Shown one piece after another: positions 43,471 to 53,116 of a DNA stretch of 64,000 nucleotides. A model generated the notes under the pieces. That model had not been told where the DNA came from and made no database searches. It saw nothing but the letters and a program-made list of their open reading frames with translations. This DNA comes from Bacillus glycinifermentans (lineage in GTDB: Bacteria; Bacillota; Bacilli; Bacillales; Bacillaceae). The position numbers and the translations under genes are program-made. How positions within the stretch are numbered: the first letter of the stretch is position 1; each line of letters opens with the position of its first letter. The stretch is from assembly GCF_001042475.2 (NCBI RefSeq), contig NZ_LECW02000020.1, positions 124,001-188,000 of the forward strand. Direction: 5' to 3'.

Positions 43471-44298
43471 ATGAAAGATAACATTTTAGAAATATTAAAA
43501 AACCTGAATTTCACCGAATATGAATCAAAAGCATACCTCGCTTTATTAGAAGAATCTCCGCTGACAGGCTATGCAGTGGCAAAAAAATCCGGCGTCCCGC
43601 GCTCAAAAATATACGAAGTCCTGGAAAGCCTTGTGATTCGCGGAGATATTTTTGTGAGCTACGGCAACACGCCGCAGTACATTCCCGTACCTGCCAAAGA
43701 GCTCATTAAAAACCGCCGCTTGAAAGCCGAAGAAACGTTTGAACAAGCTGAACGGTATTTTGAGAAATTCGAACGTTCCGCAAACGACCGCGAAAATATT
43801 TGGAACATTACGGGACGAAGCGAAATCCTCGATAAGGTAAAGGCGTGCATTCTATCCGCCCAAAAAAGAATTCTTCTGGAAATTTGGAAAGAGGATTTTA
43901 AAGAAATTGAATCAGAACTTAAACACGCCGCAGATAATGGCGTCATCGTTACGATTATCGGTTACGGCGGCATTGAGGCTGATTTCGCGAACGTATACCT
44001 GCATGACAGAAGCCGCGAGATTACGGAAGAGTATGACGGCCGGTGGCTTGTATTCAGCGTAGACGATTCTGAAGTCGTAGCGGGCATTGTCTCGCAGGGG
44101 AAAGACAGCCGCGCCGCGTGGACGATGCATGTAGGCCTGGTGATGCCGATTACGGAAGTGATGATCCACGATCTGTACCTCATGGAAATCATGGAGAAGC
44201 ATCGCGGCGTACTGGAGGAAAGCTTCGGGGAAAACCTCATCAATCTGCGTCGCAAATTTTCGATCCATCCCGATTTTAAAAAGCATTACATGAAATAA
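43471..44298 (+). CDS. yrhO: TrmB-family transcriptional regulator (YrhO-like)
   Basis: A 275-residue regulator. N-terminal TrmB winged helix (LKNLNFTEYESKAYLALLEESPLTGYAVAKKSGVPRSKIYEVLE, split over helices at residues 9-52) with a coiled segment, then a phospholipase D-like effector domain (about 105-260, ENIWNITGRSEILDKVKACI). It likely controls the divergent exporter. Ribosome site AGGAGG. Confidence 0.88.
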   Translation: MKDNILEILKNLNFTEYESKAYLALLEESPLTGYAVAKKSGVPRSKIYEVLESLVIRGDIFVSYGNTPQYIPVPAKELIKNRRLKAEETFEQAERYFEKFERSANDRENIWNITGRSEILDKVKACILSAQKRILLEIWKEDFKEIESELKHAADNGVIVTIIGYGGIEADFANVYLHDRSREITEEYDGRWLVFSVDDSEVVAGIVSQGKDSRAAWTMHVGLVMPITEVMIHDLYLMEIMEKHRGVLEESFGENLINLRRKFSIHPDFKKHYMK

Positions 44299-44300
44299 AA

Positions 44301-44330
44301 CGGCCCGCACAATAAGCGGGCCTCGTGTTT
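44301..44330 (+). terminator. Terminator after yrhO
   Basis: Stem GGCCCGC / GCGGGCC followed by TCGTGTTTATT; it ends at the stop of the converging gene. Confidence 0.7.
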
Positions 44331-45378
44331 ATTGCGCCGCTTCCCAGCGGGAGACTTCCTCCCTGACGCGCGGCGCCGTTTCCTTTCCAAAAAGTTCGAT
44401 CGCCTTCATGACATCTTCATGCGGCATCGATCCGACCGGCACATGGAGCATAAACCTTGTGATCCCTACATGTTTGCGAAGATGAATAATTTTTTTAGCT
44501 ACGGTCTCAGGATCCCCGACATAAAGCGCTCCTTCAAAGCTTCGTGCAGCATCAAAGCTTGAACGGGTATACGGCCCCCAGCCGCGCTCCCGGGCGAGCG
44601 TATTCATCGCCTGCTGAGTCGAAGGGAAAAACTGTTCGGCAGCCGTCTCCGTATCCTCGGCAATAAAGCCGTGTGAATGAGAAGCGACTTGGAGCTTTGA
44701 TGCATCATGCCCCGCATGCTCAGCCGCTTTTTGATAAAGCTCAACAAGCGGAGCAAAGTGAAGCGGACTCCCTCCGATGATGGCAAGGACAAGCGGCAGG
44801 CCGAGCAGCCCCGCGCGAACGACGGATTCCTGGTTGCCCCCGCTCCCGATCCATACAGGCAGCGGATCCTGAACAGGCCGCGGATATACGCCCAAATTTT
44901 GAATGGCCGGACGATGCTTGCCGCTCCACGTTACTCTCTCCGACTTTTGCAGCTTCAAGAGCAAATCAAGCTTCTCTTCAAACAGCTCATTATAATCATC
45001 TAAATCATAGCCGAACAGCGGGAACGATTCGATGAAAGATCCCCTGCCGGCCATGATTTCCGCCCGTCCGTTTGAAAGCCCGTCGAGCGTGGCGAAATCC
45101 TGGAAGACGCGTACGGGGTCATCTGATGAAAGCACTGTAACCGCACTTGTCAGCCTGATCCTCTTCGTCTCGCGAGCCGCCGCAGCCAACACGACAGCGG
45201 GAGATGAAGCCGCATAATCCTCGCGGTGATGCTCTCCCACGCCGAATACATCCAGCCCGACCCGATCAGCAAGAACGATCTCCTCAACGACCTCGCGCAG
45301 CCGCTCTGCATGGCTTTTCACTTTTCCCGTCTTTATGTCCGGGGTTGTTTCTACAAAGGTGCTGATGCCTAGTTCCAT
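44329..45378 (-). CDS. Luciferase-like flavin-dependent oxidoreductase
   Basis: A 349-residue LLM-class monooxygenase. TIM-barrel signatures: VLADRVGLDVFGVGEHHREDYAASSPAVVL near residue 35, RIRLTSAVTVLSSDDPVRVFQDFATLD near 70 and NGRAEIMAGRGSFIESFPLFGYDL near 105. These use reduced flavin; the substrate cannot be read from sequence. Start at MELGISTFVET after GGAGG. Monocistronic; a converging terminator lies at its 3' end. Confidence 0.88.
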   Translation of the reverse strand: MELGISTFVETTPDIKTGKVKSHAERLREVVEEIVLADRVGLDVFGVGEHHREDYAASSPAVVLAAAARETKRIRLTSAVTVLSSDDPVRVFQDFATLDGLSNGRAEIMAGRGSFIESFPLFGYDLDDYNELFEEKLDLLLKLQKSERVTWSGKHRPAIQNLGVYPRPVQDPLPVWIGSGGNQESVVRAGLLGLPLVLAIIGGSPLHFAPLVELYQKAAEHAGHDASKLQVASHSHGFIAEDTETAAEQFFPSTQQAMNTLARERGWGPYTRSSFDAARSFEGALYVGDPETVAKKIIHLRKHVGITRFMLHVPVGSMPHEDVMKAIELFGKETAPRVREEVSRWEAAQ

Positions 45379-46028
45379 TTTGTTTTTCCTCCGTATTTTC
45401 TTTTCGGACCCGGGCCGTTTTATGTATTGCGGCACGTGCCGATTTAGTTCTTATTGTTGCTATGATCTTATCTTTAGGATACGGATGGCTAATTAATCAT
45501 GCAATCAATATGCAAGCGGGGTGCAATGTAAATATACGCATGGCAGTAATCAATAAAACATCCATCCCGCTGTTTTTTAGGATAATTTTAACAGAAACGT
45601 CGAGAGGCTGATTTCTTACATAGAACAAAATCCAAACCAAAACGCTCCTGCAGGGGCAACCAAGCAAGAGCGTTTCCGCTTCAGCAACATTCACAGATTC
45701 TGGATTGCAGCACGCTTTGCGGTGTCTGTGCTTGAGCCTGCTGTTAGATCGAAGGAAAAGTTTCATTTTTTCTTAAAATATCGCTTGCCTATCATTTTTT
45801 GTTTACAAAAGCCCGAAACAAACACAAACAAAATAACACAAACGAAAATTCAAAATTTTATGTTGATTTATTTCCGTTTTAAGAATAAGGTTATGTTAGA
45901 AATAAAAATTGGGAGAGGGGATGATTTTGCATTGCAGCCGCGCTCATGCGCGGATAAAAGTAAGCGTTTGCAAAATTCGTTTGTCTTCTGCCGCCTAAAA
46001 AGACAACAGCTTTGAAAGGGGAAGAAAT
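45379..46028. other. Long intergenic region with a hairpin and a cre-like site
   Basis: This 650-base stretch has no convincing gene; a leftward 89-codon frame has no ribosome site or family likeness. A stem AACGCTC / GAGCGTT around 45639-45675 is terminator-like. A CcpA-box-like sequence AGTAAGCGTTTGCA lies at 45959-45972 (two mismatches), 57 bases before the sugar-type MFS gene, next to a CCGCGCTCATGCGCGG hairpin. This may be its controlled leader. Confidence 0.5.
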
Positions 46029-47297
46029 ATGGGAGATAGAAAGAAAGGCAGTTTAAAATCTACGATAACGGTTGCGATGTCCAATTATCTGGAAGCCGGG
46101 TCAATTGTCGCCGGGGCAGGCGGTCTGTCTTTATGGGTCGAATACCTGGGGTTGAACGACGCGAAGGTCGGGCTTCTCGGCGCCTTAAGCGCAAATGGGT
46201 TTGGGGCTGCAATCGGCGCCTTAATCGGGGGGTATTTAGTCGATCGGTACGGACGCAAATTCGTATATAAATATAATCTCCTTGTCTATATGCTGGGAGT
46301 TTTATTGATTGCGGCATCGTTTAACTTTCCTATGCTGTTAACGGGCTACATTGTAACGGGGATTGCAGTGGGAGCGGCCATCCCTGCGGCCTGGACGTAT
46401 ATCGCCGAGGAAGCTCCCGATCATGAGCGGGCCGCGCGCGTCGGCTGGGGACAGTTCGCATGGTCAATCGGCCCCGCCATCACCCTGCTGTTGTCCGTTG
46501 CATTAGCGCCGCTCGGTTTATTGGGGAGCCGGCTGATTTTTGCCCAATTATTCGTCGTCGCGATCATAACGTGGATTTTGCAGCAGCAAATTCATGAATC
46601 TGCCATCTGGGAGGAACAAAAACAGAAGGACAAAGCGAAAGGAATGGATGAAAAGGGGTCTATTAAAGAGCTGTTTACGAATAAAGCAAACCTTCATGCA
46701 ATGGTTCTGTTGATCGGTATTTATGCCTTCTGGAACCTTGTCGCCGGAACAATGGGCTATTTTATGCCTTATATTTATGAAACGGTCGGCGGCTTAACGG
46801 CTGCCCAGGCCAATTTGCTGCAAGCGTTTTTATGGATATTGACGGTGGCTGCCACATATGTTGTCTTTATTCGTTTAGGGGATAAAGCCAACAGAAAGCG
46901 ATTGTTCGGCATCGGTGCAGCAATGGGGACGGCTGCATGGATCATTCTCACCTTCGGGAGCATGAGAATGGCGGAGCTTCTATCGTTCGTCAGCCTCTGG
47001 GGGATTGCCGCCGGCTTTGGCGCGCAGGCCTTTTACGGATTATGGGCGGCGGAGCTGTTTCATACGAAATACAGAGCGATGGCCCAAGGCTTTATGTTCT
47101 TTATCGTACGAATAGGTGTAGGCTTGATTTCATTAGTCGTTCCGGCCATGATCACCACACTCGGGTTTAAAACGGCCGGCGGCGTGATGATCGTATTTCT
47201 CGCCATTCATATGATCATCGGCCTTCTCATGGCTCCGGAGACGCGCGGAAAATCGTTGGAGCAAATTCAACATGAACGGTATCGGCAAAGCGGATGA
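46029..47297 (+). CDS. MFS sugar-porter-type transporter
   Basis: A 422-residue major facilitator protein with 12 predicted membrane segments. Sugar porter signs: GGYLVDRYGRKFVYKYN (loop 2-3), the later RLGDKANRKRLF (loop 8-9) and the C-terminal PETRGKSLEQIQ. It resembles IolF/YdjE-type porters in outline; substrate is not deducible. GAAAGGGGAAG ribosome site. No catabolic genes adjoin, and a cre-like site upstream suggests glucose repression. Confidence 0.85.
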   Translation: MGDRKKGSLKSTITVAMSNYLEAGSIVAGAGGLSLWVEYLGLNDAKVGLLGALSANGFGAAIGALIGGYLVDRYGRKFVYKYNLLVYMLGVLLIAASFNFPMLLTGYIVTGIAVGAAIPAAWTYIAEEAPDHERAARVGWGQFAWSIGPAITLLLSVALAPLGLLGSRLIFAQLFVVAIITWILQQQIHESAIWEEQKQKDKAKGMDEKGSIKELFTNKANLHAMVLLIGIYAFWNLVAGTMGYFMPYIYETVGGLTAAQANLLQAFLWILTVAATYVVFIRLGDKANRKRLFGIGAAMGTAAWIILTFGSMRMAELLSFVSLWGIAAGFGAQAFYGLWAAELFHTKYRAMAQGFMFFIVRIGVGLISLVVPAMITTLGFKTAGGVMIVFLAIHMIIGLLMAPETRGKSLEQIQHERYRQSG

Positions 47298-47311
47298 TCG
47301 ATCGCTTTTAG

Positions 47312-47336
47312 AACCTCCCTCACCAAGAGGGAGGTT
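47312..47336 (+). terminator. Hairpin after the MFS gene
   Basis: Stem AACCTCCCT / AGGGAGGTT close to the stop, but without a T run, so it is a weak terminator candidate. Confidence 0.5.
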
Positions 47337-47365
47337 GGCATCATGCCATCAACTTTTTTCTTTTT

Positions 47366-47573
47366 TCAGCATCGGGATCTTCTTCTATTGAAATGGATGT
47401 ATTGAAAAGTTGCCTCCCTGACGCCTTCCCATGGATCAATTTCTTGCGGGGGCTTTAAATCTCCATTCACCGAGAGGAGGCTTCGCATAAGGGATGCCCT
47501 TCCATATGCGGACACCGTTTTGTACGGTTCCTTTCAACGATCCATAGCAGGTTTCCACTGTGATTTTTGACAT
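47366..47573 (-). pseudogene. pnbA: Remnant of pnbA, N-terminus of a para-nitrobenzyl esterase-type carboxylesterase
   Basis: From an ATG at 47573 (after AGAGTGG) the frame reads SKITVETCYGSLKGTVQNGV, RIWKGIPYAKPPLGEWRFKAP and stops at 47436. The pattern YG..KG...NGV..WKGIPYAKPP.G.WRFKAP is the N-terminus of type B carboxylesterases such as B. subtilis PnbA. In the next frame the likeness goes on as PQEIDPWEGVREATFQ to about 47380, so one extra base in the five G at 47448-47452 causes the shift. The other 430 or so residues, including the catalytic serine, are absent: the MFS gene's end lies there instead. A truncated, dead gene. Confidence 0.8.
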
Positions 47574-47705
47574 TTCATTCCACTCTCTTCATGATTCAAT
47601 CATAATGGAAGCGTTGCCCCCCGTCTATGCCAAGGCTTGCAGTCTGCGAATATTTCGATCATCATAGTATACAGGACAATTATTTTAAAGAAATGAGGGA
47701 TTTGA

Positions 47706-48470
47706 ATGGAACTGTCGGGTAATACAATACTGATTACAGGCGGAGCATCAGGAATCGGACTCGCTTTTGCCGAACGCTTCGTTCGTGCCGGAAATACGGT
47801 CATTATATGCGGAAGACGCGAAAAGAAGCTTGAAGAAGCGAAGCAAAAATATCCGGACATCATCACTCGTGTGTGCGATGTAACGGTTGAGGCTGACCGC
47901 ATTGCGCTGTTTGAATGGGTAACAGAACATCATCCCCAGATCAACGTACTTGTAAATAACGCAGGAATTCAGCAGCGCTACGATATATTAAAAACCGATG
48001 CAAAAGACAACTGGGCCCATTACAGTAAAGAAATCGCCGTCAATTTGGAGGCCCCGCTCCACCTTGCCATGCTGTTTGCTCCATATTTCGCCGGAAAGAA
48101 AACAAACACCGCAATCATCAATGTCACGTCAGGCCTCGCCTTTACGCCGATGGCGATCGCGCCGATATACTCGTCGACAAAAGCCGCTCTTCACTCTTTT
48201 ACGATGCGCTTAAGGCATCAGCTTTCAGAAACCGCTGTTCAGGTTATTGAAGTGGCTCCTCCGGCGGTCAATACGGATCTTGGCGGAGTCGGCCTGCACG
48301 ACTTCGGAGCTCCGGTGGACGATTTCGCCGATGCCATTTTCAAAGGGCTGAAAGAAGGAAGGCTCGAAATCGGCTACGGCAGAGCCGAAGAAGCGCGGCG
48401 GATGTCGAGGGATGAAATTGATGAAAGTGTAGCGCAAATGTACAGCGCCCAAAAAAGCTCGATCGAATAA
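47706..48470 (+). CDS. DltE-like short-chain dehydrogenase/reductase
   Basis: A 254-residue SDR: NAD(P) motif TGGASGIG near residue 11, NNAG near 87, catalytic Ser in NVTSGLAF and YSSTKAALHS with the Tyr-Lys pair near 155. The whole resembles B. subtilis DltE (VNNAGIQ, LRHQL, VIE.APP.V.T), but there is no dlt operon here. The substrate is unknown. It diverges from the pnbA remnant with about 130 bases between. Confidence 0.85.
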   Translation: MELSGNTILITGGASGIGLAFAERFVRAGNTVIICGRREKKLEEAKQKYPDIITRVCDVTVEADRIALFEWVTEHHPQINVLVNNAGIQQRYDILKTDAKDNWAHYSKEIAVNLEAPLHLAMLFAPYFAGKKTNTAIINVTSGLAFTPMAIAPIYSSTKAALHSFTMRLRHQLSETAVQVIEVAPPAVNTDLGGVGLHDFGAPVDDFADAIFKGLKEGRLEIGYGRAEEARRMSRDEIDESVAQMYSAQKSSIE

Positions 48471-48475
48471 AAGTT

Positions 48476-48514
48476 AAAGGGCTTCCAGCGCATCAGCGTG
48501 AGAGGCCCTTTTTC
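48476..48514 (+). terminator. Terminator after the SDR gene
   Basis: Stem AAAGGGCTTC / GAGGCCCTTT followed by TTTC. Confidence 0.75.
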
Positions 48515-48573
48515 AGCCGTTTGTTTCGGCTAAAGCCAATCGCTTTAAGATGAATAAAAAGGAGATGGAGCAA

Positions 48574-48933
48574 ATGCCGATCGTTTTGCAGCGGATTTAT
48601 AATGAACATCCCCGGTTGGAAGGCCGCAGAATTTTAATTGACCGCGTCTGGCCCCGCGGAATTTCCAAAGAAGATGCCCGTCTAGATGAATGGATGAAAG
48701 AAATCGCCCCAAGCCCTTCATTAAGAAAATGGTTTCAACATGATCCTGAGAAATTTGAACAGTTTAAAGAAGCCTATCAAGAAGAAATCAGACAGGACGC
48801 TGAAAAACAGGCGAAGTTAAAGGAATTAAGAGACATGATGAAAAATGAGCGCGTTGTTTTGCTGTACGGCGCCAAGGACGAGATCCACAACCATGCCATC
48901 GTTCTTAAAGAAATGCTGGAATGTGATGACTGA
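48574..48933 (+). CDS. DUF488 family protein (YeaO-like)
   Basis: A 119-residue protein with the DUF488 signature RILIDRVWPRGISKEDARLDEWMKEIAPS (split about residues 21-50), WFQHDPEKFEQFKEAY, and VVLLYGAKDEIHNHAIVLKEML at the end. No activity is established. I use the ATG of MPIVLQRIY nine bases after AAGGAG; an in-frame ATG eight codons upstream lies before that site. Confidence 0.85.
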   Translation: MPIVLQRIYNEHPRLEGRRILIDRVWPRGISKEDARLDEWMKEIAPSPSLRKWFQHDPEKFEQFKEAYQEEIRQDAEKQAKLKELRDMMKNERVVLLYGAKDEIHNHAIVLKEMLECDD

Positions 48934-48956
48934 AAAGAAAACCCCGCTTCTCCGGC

Positions 48957-49151
48957 TTAGCAGAAACCGCATATATAGCAGCAGAAATAACGATCGGCTC
49001 CGCTTCTTATACACTCTCTGAAACACGGAGAGTTAAAAAGTGAAGAGGGGCCATAGGAGGTATATGGTGATCCTCCGGGAAAAGCGCCAGGATACGAGTA
49101 AGGATTATAATATTGCCGCGGATACGCCTGTAAAGGCTGGTAAACATACAA
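48957..49151 (-). CDS. Small Tyr/Pro-rich protein with a cysteine-rich C-terminus
   Basis: From a TTG six bases after GGGGAGTGG, 64 residues: YVYQPLQAYPRQYYNPYSYP, a Gly/Pro/Tyr stretch, then SPCFRECIRSGADRYFCCYICGFC with six cysteines. Composition (Tyr, Pro, Gly, Cys) recalls spore coat or crust components, but I recognise no family. Longer in-frame starts exist without good ribosome sites. The opposite strand has no better frame. Moderately sure it is a gene because of the ribosome site and biased composition. Confidence 0.45.
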   Translation of the reverse strand: MYVYQPLQAYPRQYYNPYSYPGAFPGGSPYTSYGPSSLFNSPCFRECIRSGADRYFCCYICGFC

Positions 49152-49258
49152 CTTTTTCCACTCCCCATCTGCAGTTTTTCCAACATTATACTTATCGGCA
49201 CCCTTATTGGATGATTGTCTGTGCATAATTGGGTGGCGGCCTAAATTGCCTGGGGAAT

Positions 49259-49296
49259 AAAAAAACGCTCAGGTTTTTCGAAATGAATCCTGAGCT
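49259..49296 (-). terminator. Terminator beyond the pps remnant
   Basis: Minus-strand stem GCTCAGG / CCTGAGC with a long loop, then seven T; the original terminator of the truncated synthase gene. Confidence 0.8.
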
Positions 49297-49316
49297 GCAT
49301 TCGTTTCAACTTCAAA

Positions 49317-50042
<726 letters not shown>

Positions 50043-50705
50043 ATGAAAAAATATTTTACTTTTTTTATCGCGTTACTAACCGTCTCAATGCTTTTAGCTG
50101 CTTGCGGCAATAGCGAAACATCAACATCTAAAACTCAAAAAAGCGCAGCCAAAACAGAAAGCAGCAGTGAAGATTCATTGAAAACAGATGGCCCTTTAGA
50201 AAAAATAGGGCAATGGAGTAAAGAAGACAACGGAACAAAAGTGACATTAAAAAAGATTGCAAAAGTGAACAAAACCTTGGACTTAGATCCGATAAAGATG
50301 AAAATTGATGAAGTTAAAGTTATTGAAAGATCCAATCTTCAAGAAAGCGGGAAGAATTTCTTGAAACAAAAAGGCATCAAAGCCGACAAGTTTTTGACGA
50401 TTCAAATATCGTATAATACCGAAAATACATCGGATAAAAACGTTATGTTTAACGGCATAGAAGCCATTACAACCAATACAAAAAAACAAATTGAAGTCTC
50501 CTCTGAGGATATGATTCAAAATCCGGATAAAAACGGTGTTGGTTCTTTCTACGGAAAAGTAGCAAAAGAAGGGTACATCGTGGTACCGTACCTTAATTCA
50601 GATGCTGATGATTTAAAATATATCAACATTAAACTAAAAGATGTATTCAACGATGATGAACCTATAAAGTACCACGATGGTACTACTGTAAAAGTCAACT
50701 TTTAA
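50043..50705 (+). CDS. Lipoprotein, possibly DUF4352/DUF5067-like
   Basis: A 220-residue predicted lipoprotein: signal peptide with lipobox LLAAC near residue 20, a Ser/Lys/Thr-rich linker (about 24-50) and an immunoglobulin-like beta domain (VTLKKIAKVNKTLDLDPIKMKIDEVKVIE, FLTIQISYNTENTSDKNVMFNG). This strand pattern fits the Telomeric-repeat-binding-like DUF4352/DUF5067 class of exported proteins. AT-rich compared with flanking genes, which suggests acquisition. Ribosome site AAGGGG. Own terminator. Confidence 0.7.
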   Translation: MKKYFTFFIALLTVSMLLAACGNSETSTSKTQKSAAKTESSSEDSLKTDGPLEKIGQWSKEDNGTKVTLKKIAKVNKTLDLDPIKMKIDEVKVIERSNLQESGKNFLKQKGIKADKFLTIQISYNTENTSDKNVMFNGIEAITTNTKKQIEVSSEDMIQNPDKNGVGSFYGKVAKEGYIVVPYLNSDADDLKYINIKLKDVFNDDEPIKYHDGTTVKVNF

Positions 50706-50732
50706 ACCCGATTTTTCGGGTTTTTCTTTTTT
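50704..50732 (+). terminator. Terminator after the lipoprotein gene
   Basis: Stem AAACCCGA / TCGGGTTT followed by TTCTTTTTT. Confidence 0.88.
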
Positions 50733-50759
50733 GATTAAAGAACAACTGACAGACAAAAG

Positions 50760-50788
50760 AAAAAAGCCTTTTTGCTTAAAAAGGCTTT
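50760..50788 (-). terminator. Terminator after yfmQ
   Basis: Stem AAAGCCTTTTTAAGC / AAAAAGGCTTTTTT on the minus strand, directly after the yfmQ stop. Confidence 0.8.
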
Positions 50789-50801
50789 AAAAAGGCCTGC
50801 T

Positions 50802-51254
50802 TTATCCAGATACGCTTGATGGTTCCCCAGCCGCCCTCTTTTGAAGAATATCAGACTGCAGGCAATACGCGACGACTTTCTTCTTGTATTGTTTGACGAC
50901 ATCTACGCGGTCATCGTAGGTAAATATCCACAGCCTTACATCTTTTTTGCCTTTTTTCGTGTCGATGACGAAAGGCGGTCCGCTGTCCTTTGGATGTAAA
51001 TATAAATGCTCGTCCCCCGGGTATATATAATACTTCTCCATAAATATAGCTTCGTTAAAATGCTGAATCACTTCTTTTTTAGCTTGGCCCTCGAGGCGTT
51101 TTCCGCTGATCGTTACATCGGCATTCTCGCCGCTTAGTTTTGAATGCACTTCAAATTTGGCGGAAATCCATTCGACGACGCCGGATGGAAGGCACGTCAA
51201 TACTAGTTTAACAAGGCTCATAATAATAAGCATCGTCACAAAAAGCCAAGTCAT
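50802..51254 (-). CDS. yfmQ: YfmQ family protein
   Basis: A 150-residue protein with an N-terminal membrane segment (TWLFVTMLIIMSLVKLVLTC) and the family core GVVEWISAKFEVHSKLSGENADVTISGKRLEG and EKYYIYPGDEHLYLHPKDSGPPFVIDTKKGKKDVRL (described here in parts: EKYYIYPGDEHLYLH, PFVIDTKKGKKDV). This is the YfmQ family of Bacillus, function unknown. Confidence 0.8.
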   Translation of the reverse strand: MTWLFVTMLIIMSLVKLVLTCLPSGVVEWISAKFEVHSKLSGENADVTISGKRLEGQAKKEVIQHFNEAIFMEKYYIYPGDEHLYLHPKDSGPPFVIDTKKGKKDVRLWIFTYDDRVDVVKQYKKKVVAYCLQSDILQKRAAGEPSSVSG

Positions 51255-51363
51255 ATTTCATCATCTCCATTATGTCTCATATCTCCTATATTATCATAAG
51301 GGAGCAGCCGTTTTTTTGTACATTATGTTACAATACCCTACAGGGGTGTCGTATGTGAAAAAG

Positions 51364-51825
51364 TCAGTACTTAGAGAGAACAAAAAACTCCCTTTCCAAG
51401 CCCGTTTCTTCCCAAAATGCCAAAGCTGATTCATTATCTGTGTCAACATAAACTTGAACAAAAGAAACATTCTTCCTCTCAAGCCAATTCAGCAATTCAG
51501 CTGCAATTTTTCCGGCCATTTTCTGTCTTCGGTACTCCGGTGCTACATAGATTTCATCGATTTGGCCGTACAGCGTATTGCTGACTAAATCTTGCTTCAG
51601 CGAAGCAATGGCGTATCCAACGGCCTGGTGTTTTTCATTCGTCGCTGCGAATACCGCACCGTATTTGGATTGCATATATTGTTTGATTTGTTCTTGAACC
51701 GCTGTCTTCTCTTCCTCATCCAATTCACAATCCGCGGTTTCTGCTGCATTGTCGCTCCACAGCTCCGCGATTTCTTTTATATATTCTTCTGCCCCATGGG
51801 TAAGCTGTACGATTCTTGCATCCAT
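51364..51825 (-). CDS. GNAT-family N-acetyltransferase
   Basis: A 153-residue GNAT protein. Acetyl-CoA motif region GQIDEIYVAPEYRRQKMAGKIAAELLNW near residues 92-118 (Q/RxxG/A loop as RRQKMAGK), then VSFVQVYVDTDNESALAFWEETGLERE typical of the C-terminal strands. Substrate unknown. Start at MDARIVQLTHG after AGGAG. Confidence 0.85.
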   Translation of the reverse strand: MDARIVQLTHGAEEYIKEIAELWSDNAAETADCELDEEEKTAVQEQIKQYMQSKYGAVFAATNEKHQAVGYAIASLKQDLVSNTLYGQIDEIYVAPEYRRQKMAGKIAAELLNWLERKNVSFVQVYVDTDNESALAFWEETGLEREFFVLSKY

Positions 51826-51929
51826 TGTCTCTTCTCCTTTTGTCCGTTGTTCCGATACCTTATTCGACAAACGGACGGAAATTCCTGTCGGCTTTATCCG
51901 GGAAAAGGAGCACAGAGGCTCCCTTATGT

Positions 51930-52792
51930 TTATCGCGGAGATTTCCGCTGACGATCAAATTTTCTTTTATTTATTCTTGGCCAGCGAACACGCGGCACAT
52001 GCTGCACCATCGTCTGAAAAACAATTCCCCATTGATCTTCACGAAGCGTTCCGACAGGTTTTTCGTGATCGATTTTTAAAGCTCTTCTCAACCGCTTCAA
52101 TTGTGGCGGCGTAAAGATTCCTCTTAAAGCAAGCCCGACAGAAGCCTGCGGGTTCTTGAAGGCGTGCTCTGCAAGCCCGAGAAAAGCGCTGTAATCTTTA
52201 TGAGGGATGACCGGTTCTTTTTTTCTAGTGATCATAACCATTGCCGAATCGACCTTTGGAGGGGGAGAAAAATGCTCTCTGGAAATCCCCTTCAGCAAAC
52301 GGATATCAAACCACATTTTCCAAATGAGCACATACACGTTTTTCACGCAATGTGAGGTAAATCGTTTCGCCGCACCTTTTCCATGACGATCACCCCCCTT
52401 TGAAAACCGCTTGAAGGATGGTTCAGGAGCATCTTCATAATCGGCGTTGTGATCGAGTAAGGAATATTGGAGACAACGATAAACTTCTCTTTCGGCAAAC
52501 GGATTTTCATGATGTCCTGATGAATAATTATCGTATTTGGATTCTGCTCTGTTTTCCGCTTTAGAATATCGACGAATCCGGAATCGCATTCTACCGCCAA
52601 AACCTTGCCGGCTCTCTGATTCAAAACGGTTGTTAAAGCGCCTTTTCCTGCTCCGAGCTCTAAAACCGTGTCTTTTTTGGTGATGTTGGCTCGATCTGCA
52701 ATCTCATGAATCAGCTTTTTATTATGCATTAAATGCTGCCCGGAAAAATTGGGCAGTTGTTCACGACTTCGTTTATGATGTTTTCTTGCCAT
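51930..52792 (-). pseudogene. erm(D): Erm(D)/Erm(K)-type 23S rRNA adenine N6-methyltransferase, frameshifted
   Basis: The product dimethylates 23S rRNA and gives MLS (macrolide, lincosamide, streptogramin B) resistance. The first frame (start 52792) carries [20 protein letters not shown], the SAM motif [14 protein letters not shown] and the catalytic [13 protein letters not shown], then stops at 52343 after [10 protein letters not shown]. The following frame goes on correctly with [38 protein letters not shown] and [17 protein letters not shown] to 51930. Restoring one A in the four-A run at 52377-52380 rebuilds an intact protein of about 287 residues. The conserved C-terminus argues for a recent mutation or a sequence error. 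Confidence 0.9.
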
Positions 52793-52812
52793 ACGATCTC
52801 TTCCTTTCAATA

Positions 52813-52948
52813 TAAAAAAATCACAGGCTGTCTGCCTGCGATTCAGAGTAAAAGGGAAGAAGACCGATCATGATAAAAAGCCGTCACCAAATAAACCTTC
52901 CACGAAAGGGATGACATAAAAAAGAAAGGCAGAACGATCCGCCTTTCC
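52813..52948 (-). terminator. Attenuator terminators of the erm leader
   Basis: Two intrinsic terminators lie between the leader peptide and erm on the minus strand: GAAAGGCGGA / TCTGCCTTTC with TTTTTT (52948-52916), and ATCGCAGGC / AGCCTGTGAT with seven T (52842-52813). This agrees with the transcriptional attenuation described for ermK, in which drug-stalled ribosomes on the leader prevent terminator folding. Confidence 0.85.
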
Positions 52949-53032
52949 ATGTGCAACATGAAGATTATTAAAAAAGGACAGACTGATCCCGTTTACTCTG
53001 CATACACAAGCAGAGCCTTTGAACGTATTGAA

Positions 53033-53077
53033 TTACCGGTTCAAAGTTGGGAAACGAAGTCTCATCGAATGCGTCAT
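53033..53077 (-). CDS. Erm leader peptide
   Basis: A 14-codon peptide, MTHSMRLRFPTLNR, preceded by GGAGG. It differs at the last residue from the ermD/ermK leader peptide as I recall it (which ends LNQ). Translation of this peptide senses macrolides: stalling alters folding of the downstream leader and allows erm transcription. Confidence 0.88.
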   Translation of the reverse strand: MTHSMRLRFPTLNR

Positions 53078-53116
53078 TTTTTAATAATCCTCCACAATAT
53101 AAAGAGTATGTTCATC

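Noticed and set aside
45497..45766. Leftward 89-codon frame in the 45.4-46.0 kb gap, considered as a transposase relic
   Set aside because: No insertion sequence motif, no terminal repeats and no ribosome site; translation in other frames gave nothing either.
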